Assembly: GCA_002399975.1 (NCBI GenBank)
Contig: DHER01000047.1
Coordinates: 1 to 6,226, forward strand
From: Firmicutes bacterium UBA4845
GTDB lineage: Bacteria; Bacillota; Clostridia; Tissierellales; Sedimentibacteraceae
DNA: 6,226 bases
Direction of reading: 5' to 3'
Shown: positions 1 to 5,712 of the stretch, one piece after another
Position numbering within the stretch: the first letter of the stretch is position 1
Layout of the letters: each line of letters begins with the position of its first letter
Translations under genes and position numbers: made by a program
The notes under the pieces: model-generated
What the model was told of the DNA's origin: nothing
What the model saw: only the letters and a program-made list of their open reading frames with translations
Database searches by the model: none

Positions 1-231
1 CCATTTCAAGCCGGTGTTAACAACAGGCATGACTGGTCAACTAAAAAAATTATTACAGCATATCATGGTCAGTCATATATTGAGAATGCCTTTAAAAACA
101 TGAAGAACCCGAACCACTTATCTCTGAACCCTCAATTTCACTGGACAGATCAGAAAATAAAGGTACATAACTTTTGCTGTGTGCTGAGCTATCTGTTATC
201 CTCTCTTTTATATAAAATAGTTGGAGATTAA
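1..231 (+). CDS. IS4/IS1634-type DDE transposase, C-terminal fragment (cut by window edge)
   Basis: The frame is open from base 1 to a TAA at 229-231 and encodes 76 residues. Residues 21-35 read Y-HG-Q-SYI-E-NAFKNM-K. This has the exact spacing of the Y(2)R(3)E(6)K signature around the third acidic catalytic residue of IS4-superfamily transposases, with Gln in place of Arg. The downstream stretch with KIKVHNFCCVLSYLL also fits the end of IS1634-type transposases. Only the tail is visible, so it is not known whether the full gene is intact outside the window. No clear terminal inverted repeat was found between the stop codon and the next promoter. The product would cut and join DNA at the element ends. 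Family placement within the IS4 superfamily is moderately sure. Confidence 0.8.
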   Translation, partial: PFQAGVNNRHDWSTKKIITAYHGQSYIENAFKNMKNPNHLSLNPQFHWTDQKIKVHNFCCVLSYLLSSLLYKIVGD

Positions 232-267
232 AGCTACTCCATGATGTAATATACATATGCTATAATC

Positions 268-334
268 CCAATTGTCCCCTGAATCTACCAATCGTCCTAA
301 AATGATTGATACTTTCTTTTAGTAACATTAAACT
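268..334 (+). promoter_or_regulatory. Promoter of the AgrD-like gene with tandem LytTR-like repeat
   Basis: Two copies of a 10-bp repeat lie exactly 20 bp apart: CCAATTGTCC (268-277) and CCAATCGTCC (288-297). Read on the minus strand they give ACAATTGGG and ACGATTGGT, similar to the AgrA box ACAGTTAAG/ACAGTTAGG. Nine bases further on is a possible -35, TTGATA (306-311), then 17 bp, then a possible -10, TAAACT (329-334). The same layout, without gaps, occurs upstream of the maturase operon at 1238-1304. The repeats and spacing are seen directly. Binding by a LytTR-type response regulator is inferred. A start here would give a leader of about 115 nt. Confidence 0.6.
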
Positions 335-387
335 ATTATTAAGTCAGAAATGTTAATGGTTCATGGGATAATATTTATATTTTTATG

Positions 388-415
388 TTGTTATGCCAAT
401 ATAGAATATTATACT
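388..415 (+). promoter_or_regulatory. Alternative proximal promoter for the AgrD-like gene
   Basis: TTGTTA (388-393), a 16-bp spacer and TATACT (410-415) form a reasonable sigma-A type promoter closer to the gene, with a leader of about 35-40 nt. The same two hexamers recur upstream of the maturase gene (TTGTTA 1346-1351, TATACT 1372-1377), but there the spacer is 20 bp, which is poor. This may be extended homology between the two regulatory regions rather than a second working promoter. Confidence 0.35.
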
Positions 416-458
416 ACTATTTTGAATTCCAAATTTGCCATCAGGAGGAGGTTTATTA

Positions 459-626
459 ATGATGAGTATATATGATACAATATCACGGAAGCGGTTGAGT
501 CTGTTGCCTATGTTAGCTAAAATGTTAGCAGTAGCATCGGTAGAATCGTTTTGTTTTTTTTGGACTCATCAACCAGATGTTCCAGAAGAATTAATGAAGC
601 ATATTCATAGATATAAAACTAAATAA
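459..626 (+). CDS. agrD: AgrD-like cyclic lactone autoinducer peptide precursor
   Basis: The gene encodes 55 residues. A strong Shine-Dalgarno, AGGAGGAGG (443-451), ends 7 nt before the ATG at 459; a second ATG follows at 462, and the upstream ATG at 435 has no such site. The N-terminus (about residues 10-28) is basic then hydrophobic, as expected for the membrane-bound amphipathic helix of AgrD. The C-terminal part reads FCFFWT-HQPDVPEEL. Cys32 is followed by four residues, then an acidic tail that aligns with the DEPEVPKEL tail of staphylococcal AgrD. The predicted signal therefore contains a five-residue thiolactone ring, Cys32-Thr36 (CFFWT), much like the C. perfringens ring CLWFT. In known systems AgrB cleaves and cyclises the precursor at the membrane, and AgrC/AgrA sense the product. 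None of these partners is in the window, so the peptide is an orphan here or its partners lie elsewhere. The family call is confident; the exact mature peptide is inferred. Confidence 0.85.
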   Translation: MMSIYDTISRKRLSLLPMLAKMLAVASVESFCFFWTHQPDVPEELMKHIHRYKTK

Positions 627-676
627 CACATGTTTTTTAGTTAGTTTTCTCTGGAATAAAAAAGGACTCTTATTAG

Positions 677-870
677 AAAGAACTTAATGTGGTGGTTGAT
701 TACTACGAAAGTCGGAGTATTATTGCCACAATTAATCGGGAGTTTGGTCAAAGGTCATCTGTATTTGGCGATACAAAGCCTACTTCCGTGCTGTAGACAG
801 GCTTTCTCATTATGCTTATATTGTTTCCATTACAGGTGAAAGCAGCAGGATGGCGGAGGCTTTCAAATGA
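677..870 (+). pseudogene. istB: istB (IS21-family transposition ATPase) C-terminal fossil, frameshifted
   Basis: Two adjoining frames spell the end of an IstB protein. The first (about 680-793) reads YYESRSIIATIN then VFGDTKPTSVL, matching the IstB motifs YExRSxIxTxN and FGD. It stops at TAG 794-796. The second (796-870) reads DRLSHYAYIV then ITGESSRM and ends at TGA 868-870, matching the IstB DRLxHxAxxxxxxGESxR region. The join needs a one-base deletion or equivalent near 794. IstB is the helper ATPase of IS21 elements. Neither its Walker motifs nor IstA is present, so this is a dead remnant about a quarter of the normal gene length. The left edge is uncertain, and the product cannot be functional. 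Confidence 0.8.
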
Positions 871-1008
871 AAGAATAGTTTAATTTTTATGTATTTTGTT
901 ACAATAGACATTTATTTCCAGAACACTGGGTTTTCATTGTGCAAAAACACTTTTTTATAATTGAAAATAATGACTATGGCTTTTAGTCAGTAATCTTTTA
1001 TTAATTGA
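871..1008. other. Gene-free stretch, probably the non-coding end of the IS21 remnant
   Basis: No reading frame or ribosome binding site was found here. Its position directly after the istB stop suggests at least the first part is the non-coding right end of the IS21-family element. No matching left terminal repeat remains to fix the boundary. Confidence 0.4.
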
Positions 1009-1086
1009 ATATGTGCCCTAAATAATAAGGCTGCATACCTCTGCTCAGACTGCACTGTGAATATCTGCATAACTTCGCAAAGATAA
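1009..1086 (+). pseudogene. Cys-rich open segment without start codon; possible precursor-peptide remnant
   Basis: The frame is open for 25 codons after a TGA at 1006-1008 and ends at TAA 1084-1086. It encodes four cysteines, with a C-terminal part reading AAYLCSDCTVNIC and then ITSQR. It has no start codon and no ribosome binding site in frame. The pattern Ala-Tyr-x-Cys-x-x-Cys-x4-Cys near the end of a short peptide, just upstream of a Cys-rich-peptide maturase gene, recalls the Cys-rich core of CLI_3235-class precursors. A terminator-like hairpin follows 13 nt after the stop. It may be the surviving 3' end of a precursor gene truncated when the IS21 element inserted or decayed. It could equally be chance coding in a short non-coding stretch; no codon statistics are possible at this length. 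Confidence 0.3.
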
Positions 1087-1098
1087 AGTATACCGAAC

Positions 1099-1115
1099 AA
1101 ACGACATAGTCGTTT
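1099..1115 (+). terminator. Terminator-like hairpin
   Basis: A perfect 7-bp stem, AAACGAC / GTCGTTT, closes a 3-nt loop and lies 13 nt after the stop of the Cys-rich segment. The T-run after the stem is short (TTTT in total, counting stem bases, then GAAAATTATT), so it would be a weak intrinsic terminator. It separates the upstream remnant from the maturase promoter. Confidence 0.4.
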
Positions 1116-1211
1116 TGAAAATTATTATTATATCTCTTTATCTACAAAATTGTCTTGTTAACATGATATCGAAATCTGTATGTTTAACGATATATCCTTA
1201 TACGTAATTAT

Positions 1212-1235
1212 AAATAATTATTATAATAATTATTT
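1212..1235. repeat. 24-bp perfect A/T palindrome
   Basis: The sequence is its own reverse complement over 24 bases (centre between 1223 and 1224) and contains only A and T. It abuts the tandem repeat of the maturase promoter and could act as an AT-rich upstream element or a protein-binding site. Low-complexity AT sequence makes chance palindromes more likely. A 13-base part recurs at about 3881-3893 in the spacer before the third operon gene. Confidence 0.5.
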
Positions 1236-1237
1236 TC

Positions 1238-1304
1238 CTATTTGTCACTAAATCTTACCAACTATCCCATATCTATTGAAACTTTCTTTTTATAACGTTA
1301 TGCT
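1238..1304 (+). promoter_or_regulatory. Promoter of the peptide maturation operon, sister of the AgrD-like promoter
   Basis: Repeats CTATTTGTCA (1238-1247) and CCAACTATCC (1258-1267) are 20 bp apart. They are followed by a possible -35, TTGAAA (1276-1281), a 17-bp spacer and a possible -10, TATGCT (1299-1304). Every element falls exactly 970 bp after its partner in the promoter at 268-334. Ungapped identity over 261-340 against 1231-1310 is 52 of 80, with a run of 10 identical bases, ACTTTCTTTT. On the minus strand the repeats read ACAAATAGG and ATAGTTGGT, again close to the AgrA box. Control by a LytTR-type regulator is inferred. Confidence 0.6.
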
Positions 1305-1397
1305 TATTTTTGACAGATATGTTGACGATAGCGTCTATGCTTATATTGTTATTGGCTTCTTATGTAATACTTATACTGCAAAGAGGAGGAATTATAT

Positions 1398-2807
1398 ATG
1401 AGTATTGTAATTAAACCCTTTTTTACTCCATATGGAAAATACATATATGACAGGGAAACAAACTCTATCCTATCTGTGGATTCTGATGAATATGAAACAT
1501 TTAATAGGATTTACGAAAATAAAGCAATCTTAAATGATCTTGAATTGTTAAAAATATACCAAGAAAAAGGCTATTGTAAGGATAGTCAACTAAAAAAGGT
1601 TGAACACCCTCTTGATAAGATGGTTGAGTTTCATCTTAATAATAAGATAGAAAAAATCACTTTGCAAGTTACGCAAAATTGTAATTTACGATGCGCATAT
1701 TGCTCTTATTCTGGAATGTATAATCAACGTACACATTCAAATAAATCTATGTCTTATGAAATAATGGAAAAGAGCATTGATTTTATAATGCATCATTCAA
1801 CCAACTCAAAAAAAATTGATATTGGCTTTTACGGAGGAGAACCACTTTTAGAATTTAATAATATTAAAAAATTACTTACATATATATCTCGGAAATATCC
1901 ATACAAAGAAATTACTTATTCTATGACTTCAAATGGTACTGTATTTACAGACGATAATATCCAATTCCTGTCGAATAATAAGTTTAATATTTTAGTCAGC
2001 ATTGACGGTCCTAGAGAGTTACATAATAAAAATAGGGTATTTGTTAATGGTGAAGGATCGTTTGACAAAATGATGAAAAATATCATGTATATAAAGAGCG
2101 AATATCCAACTTTTTTCAAAAAGATTAGCTTTAATACAGTTATTGCACCTGGTAATGATTTCAAATGTGCAAACGATTTTTTTAATGCAAATGACATTAT
2201 AGAAGAAAATACTTTGAACGCTACAACTATAAGTGACTTTAACAATAAAAACGATATACAGTATGACGATTTATACTTTATAACAAATAGAATTCAACGC
2301 ACAAAATTGTTTTTATCAGCGCTTGGATTAATTAGCAAAGATAAAGTATCTAAATTATATTCAACTGATCTCCCACTACTCATCCGCTTTTACAACGGTT
2401 TAGGTAAAACAAGTAATTTGACTCCTATCGCACATCCGGGTGGTCCATGTATTCCTGGCGCTCGAAGACCAATGATAGACATAGACGGTAATATTTATCC
2501 TTGCGAAAAGGTAAGTGAGGAGTCTGAAAGTATGAAGATTGGCAATATTTATTCTGGTTTTGACGTTGATAAAGTCAGATCTATACTAAATATTGGAAAA
2601 CTGACTGAAAACAAATGCTTGGATTGTTGGAATTTCATCCACTGCGGTATGTGCGCTGCTTCTGCAGATGACATAAAAAAACTTTCAGGAGATAAAAGAT
2701 TAAGTAAATGTGATGGAGCAAAAAACAATACTTTGTATAAGTTTAGAGCAATTTGTTTATTAAAAGAAAACAACTTTGATTTTGAGGAGGCAAGTTATTA
2801 TGCATAA
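1398..2807 (+). CDS. ccpM: Radical SAM/SPASM peptide maturase, CcpM (CLI_3235 system) type
   Basis: The protein has 469 residues; the start has AGAGGAGGA 7 nt upstream. A radical SAM core begins at residue 88, with the [4Fe-4S] motif Cys95-x3-Cys99-x2-Cys102 inside VTQNCNLRCAYC. A SAM-binding GGEP motif follows at 146-149, and SIDGP at 201-205. The C-terminal SPASM domain is complete: Cys351-x12-Gly-x4-Cys369, then Cys407-x2-Cys410-x5-Cys416-x2-Cys419 and Cys438, enough for two auxiliary clusters. The N-terminal 85 residues look like the precursor-binding region usual in such enzymes, though no clear motif supports this. Such enzymes use a 5'-deoxyadenosyl radical to crosslink or otherwise modify ribosomally made peptides in the cytoplasm. 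The two downstream genes point to the Cys-rich peptide maturase family TIGR04068 (CcpM), recalled from memory. The exact chemistry and substrate cannot be read from the sequence. The domain call is very sure, the subfamily moderately so. Confidence 0.88.
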   Translation: MSIVIKPFFTPYGKYIYDRETNSILSVDSDEYETFNRIYENKAILNDLELLKIYQEKGYCKDSQLKKVEHPLDKMVEFHLNNKIEKITLQVTQNCNLRCAYCSYSGMYNQRTHSNKSMSYEIMEKSIDFIMHHSTNSKKIDIGFYGGEPLLEFNNIKKLLTYISRKYPYKEITYSMTSNGTVFTDDNIQFLSNNKFNILVSIDGPRELHNKNRVFVNGEGSFDKMMKNIMYIKSEYPTFFKKISFNTVIAPGNDFKCANDFFNANDIIEENTLNATTISDFNNKNDIQYDDLYFITNRIQRTKLFLSALGLISKDKVSKLYSTDLPLLIRFYNGLGKTSNLTPIAHPGGPCIPGARRPMIDIDGNIYPCEKVSEESESMKIGNIYSGFDVDKVRSILNIGKLTENKCLDCWNFIHCGMCAASADDIKKLSGDKRLSKCDGAKNNTLYKFRAICLLKENNFDFEEASYYA

Positions 2808-3873
2808 AAAAATAGCTATCTTTCCGATCGATCATAATACTGTTACATTCGCAAGGTATGCTTATATGGGAAACTATGAAGCCATTGCACTTTTGGCACC
2901 GCAATTAAATGTTTTGGAAGGTAATGACATTTCTAAGATAGATGGTGGAACAAATGCAAACATACAACTGCATATTGATTACAAACTTAAGATTTGGGAT
3001 TGTGATGTTGTTTATTTTACTAACAGCGATTTAATACAGGATATGAGCATTTATCATGATCTTATAGAATATGCAAAAGATTTAGGCAAGGAAACCATCA
3101 TAGCGAAAAGTGTGCTCGCACGACTTGGACAAAAGGTGGAAACAGAATGTTGTAAGCAGCAACCGATATTTTTTGATGACTCGATACCTCCAAAACTAAT
3201 GACGATAGAGGCACCAATTATTTCATTATTCACTATCGGTGAAAATTGTGGACAACCTCAGACCGAATTATCAATGAGAGAATTCTTCTTAAATAAAGAT
3301 TATCATGTTATGCAAATAGGAACACAAGAGTATAGCAATGTTATCGGATGCATAAATTTACCTAGCTTTATGTTTGATTCAACCGTAGATTCCCAGAAAA
3401 AAATAATCATGTTTAATAGATTCGTATATGACCTGTATATGTCTGAAAAACCAGAGTTAATACTGATCGGTGTTCCAAATCCAATTATGAAATATAATGA
3501 TGTTATATTAAATGGATTTGGTATAATCCCATTTATAATACATAATGCCATCAAAAGCGATATAGGAGTCTTAAGTATATATTATGGCGAATATACACAT
3601 GAATACTTAAAATTAATTACACAATTTTGTAAATATAGGTTTGACGTGCAAACCAAATATTTTAGTATTGCAAATTCACATGTATCGAAAAATATAGATG
3701 ATCCAAGCAAATTGGAATATTTGTATGTAAATACTGATTTTGTTAAGTCAAACTTTGATGTGGGGATAGGAAAAGAAGATTTCACATTATTTTCACCATA
3801 TGATAAAGAAAGTATGGAAAAAGCTCTACATAAAATAGAAGATGAGCTTCTATCTAATCCTAATCAAATTTAA
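2800..3873 (+). CDS. TIGR04066-type peptide maturation system protein
   Basis: The preferred start is ATG 2800, with GAGGAGG (2784-2790) 9 nt upstream, inside the end of the maturase gene. This gives 357 residues and an 8-nt overlap with the maturase stop, so the two are probably translationally coupled. A longer in-frame start at 2776 lacks a ribosome binding site. The opening KKIAIFPIDHNTVTFARYAY, the DGG at 48-50 and the central block IGENCGQPQTELSMREFFL (146-164) with HVMQIGT and SFMF match what I recall of the family annotated as a peptide maturation protein of the CLI_3235 system (TIGR04066). The central block follows a beta strand (PIISLF) and precedes a helix and a second strand, so it resembles a degenerate nucleotide-binding loop without the GK[ST] lysine. 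This reading is inference. No signal peptide or membrane segment is seen, so it should be cytosolic. Its biochemical role is unknown. Confidence 0.72.
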   Translation: MHKKIAIFPIDHNTVTFARYAYMGNYEAIALLAPQLNVLEGNDISKIDGGTNANIQLHIDYKLKIWDCDVVYFTNSDLIQDMSIYHDLIEYAKDLGKETIIAKSVLARLGQKVETECCKQQPIFFDDSIPPKLMTIEAPIISLFTIGENCGQPQTELSMREFFLNKDYHVMQIGTQEYSNVIGCINLPSFMFDSTVDSQKKIIMFNRFVYDLYMSEKPELILIGVPNPIMKYNDVILNGFGIIPFIIHNAIKSDIGVLSIYYGEYTHEYLKLITQFCKYRFDVQTKYFSIANSHVSKNIDDPSKLEYLYVNTDFVKSNFDVGIGKEDFTLFSPYDKESMEKALHKIEDELLSNPNQI

Positions 3874-3922
3874 GCGTTGTAATAATTATTATATTCTATT
3901 CCAGAAAGAGAGTGATAAAAAC

Positions 3923-4189
3923 ATGAACTATATAACCAATAAAAAATATATTTGTGATAGGTTACTAGCAATAATAAATAATATAGCAAATATCAATATT
4001 ACAGATATGGATTGCAGCTTATTCAGTTTAAAATATAATTTACCAGCAGAGTCAATGGTGTACATACTGTTGATTGCAAGTAATGTTTTCCAGTTTAAGA
4101 TTAATGATAGGTTTATAGTATCGCTTAATGACTATAGTTACAATAATATTGTCAACTCGATTATAAATCAAATATCAATTAGCCAATAG
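3923..4189 (+). CDS. Acyl-carrier-related protein of the peptide maturation system
   Basis: The start at ATG 3923 is supported by AAAGAGAGTG (3905-3914), 8 nt upstream; an in-frame ATG at 3842 lies inside the previous gene without such a site. The protein has 88 residues, the size of an acyl carrier protein. Ser44 in AESMVYILLI aligns with the phosphopantetheine serine of the DSL motif. Counting from it, Phe58 and Ile60 fall where ACPs carry the conserved F-G-I. The usual Asp before the serine is Glu, and the usual Leu after it is Met. It follows the TIGR04066-type gene by 49 nt, as expected for the acyl-carrier-related member (TIGR04069, from memory) of the same system. It could carry an acyl or aminoacyl group to the peptide, or act only as a scaffold. 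Similarity is weak, so the call leans on both fold pattern and gene order. Confidence 0.65.
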   Translation: MNYITNKKYICDRLLAIINNIANINITDMDCSLFSLKYNLPAESMVYILLIASNVFQFKINDRFIVSLNDYSYNNIVNSIINQISISQ

Positions 4190-4294
4190 TAATAAGTAAA
4201 ATATTTATTCTATTGAAAGCATATATGGGTGTTATCAGTATTTTTTCAGAAAACATAGCTAATTAAAAATGCTAAAACGCTCGTATATTAAAAA
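4190..4294. other. Spacer between the operon and the IS110 element
   Basis: No gene is seen. A weak all-A/T stem (AATAAG 4191-4196 with TTTATT around 4204-4209) is not a convincing terminator. The stretch ends in ATTAAAAA (4287-4294) directly before the GTC at which the IS110 element appears to begin. Confidence 0.5.
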
Positions 4295-4308
4295 GTCCAG
4301 CGGTTAAA

Positions 4309-4314
4309 TGTCAA
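4309..4314 (-). promoter_or_regulatory. Outward-facing -35 at the IS110 right end
   Basis: The minus strand reads TTGACA, a perfect -35, pointing out of the element. In the circular form it would pair with the TATAAT at 5984-5989 with a 17-bp spacer. In the linear copy it points toward 4294 and below, antisense to the operon, and no TATAAT-like hexamer is seen at the right distance. Confidence 0.55.
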
Positions 4315-4321
4315 GAGTAAA

Positions 4322-4423
4322 TTGGAAATTAATTTTCCAAAAACCAATGGATTATGTGCTAAAAAAGCACAAAAGAGGAATCCCCAATAAGCCTACCGAG
4401 TACCAGTTGGAAAATATGGTAGG
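4322..4423. repeat. Cluster of small inverted repeats in the IS110 3' non-coding end
   Basis: There are three perfect stems: TTGGAAA / TTTCCAA (4322-4328, 4334-4340), TGTGCT / AGCACA (4355-4360, 4366-4371) and CCTACC / GGTAGG (4392-4397, 4418-4423). They lie between the transposase stop and the element end. They may be transposase-binding or RNA-structure signals. None has the T-run of a terminator on the minus strand. Confidence 0.5.
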
Positions 4424-4444
4424 TAGTGGCAAACCAAATGGAAA

Positions 4445-5677
4445 TTACTCTCCCTTTGGTGGAGTATAAAGCCGGTTGCTATGCAGCAGAGCATAAACAA
4501 GACGGACAAATTTCCTGGCAGTTAGTGCAAGTGCTCTCTTGTGTGGCGTTTTGGGGGTTTGGCTGTACTTTAAATCATAGAAGCGTTTAAACTCGTGATC
4601 GTGCATTCTCACTTTGTTTGTGGCTTCGATGAGGTAATAACGCAGATACCGGTTGCCAAACTTAATTAAACGAGTATTCGCAGCCGTATAATTGCCTGAC
4701 TGATGCTTGGTCCAGGCAATACCCGCAAACTTAGCCAATGCGGCGTGATCCTTGAAACGATGAATATCGCCGATTTCTGCTATAATCCCAGCAGAGTAAA
4801 CAGGACCGATTCCTTTGATGGAGGTCAAAGTATTAGGAATAAGTTTAATTTGTTCTTCAATGGCCTTATCAAAGATTTTAAGCTGTTCCTTGTAAGCGTT
4901 CATAGCTTGAAAAGATACAGCAAGAACCTGATTGACAGAGTTTGTAACCGTTTTAGGGAGACGGTATGAACTTCTGGCTGCCTTCTGAACAGCGGCAGCT
5001 ATTTTTTCAGGATTCTCGAAGCGGCCCTTACCTTTTTTGTTGATGAAATCCGCTAGCTCTTCAATTGGCATATAAGAGATTTCATCCACAGAGAAGAATT
5101 CTTCAATGATGCTGATGGACGTAGCTCCATACCTGTCTGAAAAAATCTTCTCCTGAGCAAGGGAAGAAAACTTCAGGAACAGGTTGTTTAAGAACCAGTT
5201 TTTCTCCCTTGCGAGGTTCTGTACTGTATGGAACCTTGCTCTGGTTAGTTTTTGTAGTGCTTTGTACCTCTCGTCCATGTAAACCTCCTTGTTAATGCGG
5301 CCAAAGCGTAGATGTTCCGCAATAACCCATGCATCTATATCATCGGTTTTGGGGAGGTCAGGGTACATCATCTTGAACTTGTTAACCTGGGTGGGGTTAA
5401 GTACATGTATTTTGGTATTGAATCTATTCACAGCGGTATCTTGCTTTAAGAAGTAAACAAGAGGATCACCGTAGACAGAAGTAGATTCTAGCCCAATGAC
5501 AATAGAGTCAAGGTTGTTCTTTTCCGCTATCCCGACGACTTTTTTAGAAAGGCTTTTTGCACCGGGCTCGGAGTTGAAGACAACAAATTTTGAAAGACTG
5601 GTTCCATCAGGATGGAGGATACGTACTTTGTTGTCTTTGAGACTGACATCAATACCGACCAGTAATGAATTTGACAT
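4445..5677 (-). CDS. IS110-family transposase (DEDD recombinase)
   Basis: The protein has 410 residues. The start is set at ATG 5677 because AAGGAGGTGA lies 5 nt upstream; the in-frame ATG at 5695 is just before that site and unlikely. The N-terminal RuvC-like domain carries the DEDD residues: Asp10 (GIDVSL), Glu64 (LESTSVY), and Asp112 and Asp115 in KTDDIDA. A helical middle part follows. The C-terminal Tnp20-type domain contains the helix-hairpin-like SIKGIGPVYSAGIIAEIGD (286-304) and Ser327 in HQSGNY, the expected catalytic serine, then RLIKFGNRYLRYYL. Length and motifs are normal and no frameshift is seen, so it is probably active. The enzyme excises and integrates the element through a circular intermediate, guided in studied members by a bridge RNA made from the element's own non-coding end. 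Confidence 0.96.
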   Translation of the reverse strand: MSNSLLVGIDVSLKDNKVRILHPDGTSLSKFVVFNSEPGAKSLSKKVVGIAEKNNLDSIVIGLESTSVYGDPLVYFLKQDTAVNRFNTKIHVLNPTQVNKFKMMYPDLPKTDDIDAWVIAEHLRFGRINKEVYMDERYKALQKLTRARFHTVQNLAREKNWFLNNLFLKFSSLAQEKIFSDRYGATSISIIEEFFSVDEISYMPIEELADFINKKGKGRFENPEKIAAAVQKAARSSYRLPKTVTNSVNQVLAVSFQAMNAYKEQLKIFDKAIEEQIKLIPNTLTSIKGIGPVYSAGIIAEIGDIHRFKDHAALAKFAGIAWTKHQSGNYTAANTRLIKFGNRYLRYYLIEATNKVRMHDHEFKRFYDLKYSQTPKTPHKRALALTARKFVRLVYALLHSNRLYTPPKGE

Positions 5678-5712
5678 TGAAATCACCTCCTTCATTCATG
5701 ATTTATAAGCTA

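Larger units (their letters stand above)
1116..1397. other. AT-rich regulatory region upstream of the maturase operon
   Basis: This stretch holds no supported gene. It contains the long A/T palindrome at 1212-1235, the promoter at 1238-1304 and a leader of about 85-90 nt. The leader carries a tiny GACG/CGTC stem (1324-1335) and the ribosome binding site of the maturase gene (AGAGGAGGA, 1382-1390). Confidence 0.6.

Noticed and set aside
459..626. The 55-residue peptide as the substrate of the radical SAM enzyme
   Set aside because: It has one Cys and the full AgrD layout, so a thiolactone signal is the better reading, although the shared promoter makes the idea tempting.
1337..1414. A 25-codon hydrophobic upstream ORF overlapping the maturase start
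   Set aside because: It has no ribosome binding site of its own, and its frame runs through the Shine-Dalgarno of the real gene.
1916..2245. Minus-strand ORFs inside the maturase and TIGR04066-type genes
   Set aside because: They are shadows of strongly supported plus-strand genes.
4191..4209. Terminator after the acyl-carrier-related gene
   Set aside because: The stem is only A/T pairs plus a wobble and lacks a clear T-run; it would be too unstable.
4703..4969. Plus-strand ORF of 88 codons
   Set aside because: It lies wholly antisense within the IS110 transposase gene and resembles no protein I know.
5496..5708. Plus-strand ORF of 70 codons
   Set aside because: It is antisense to the transposase N-terminus and has no independent evidence.
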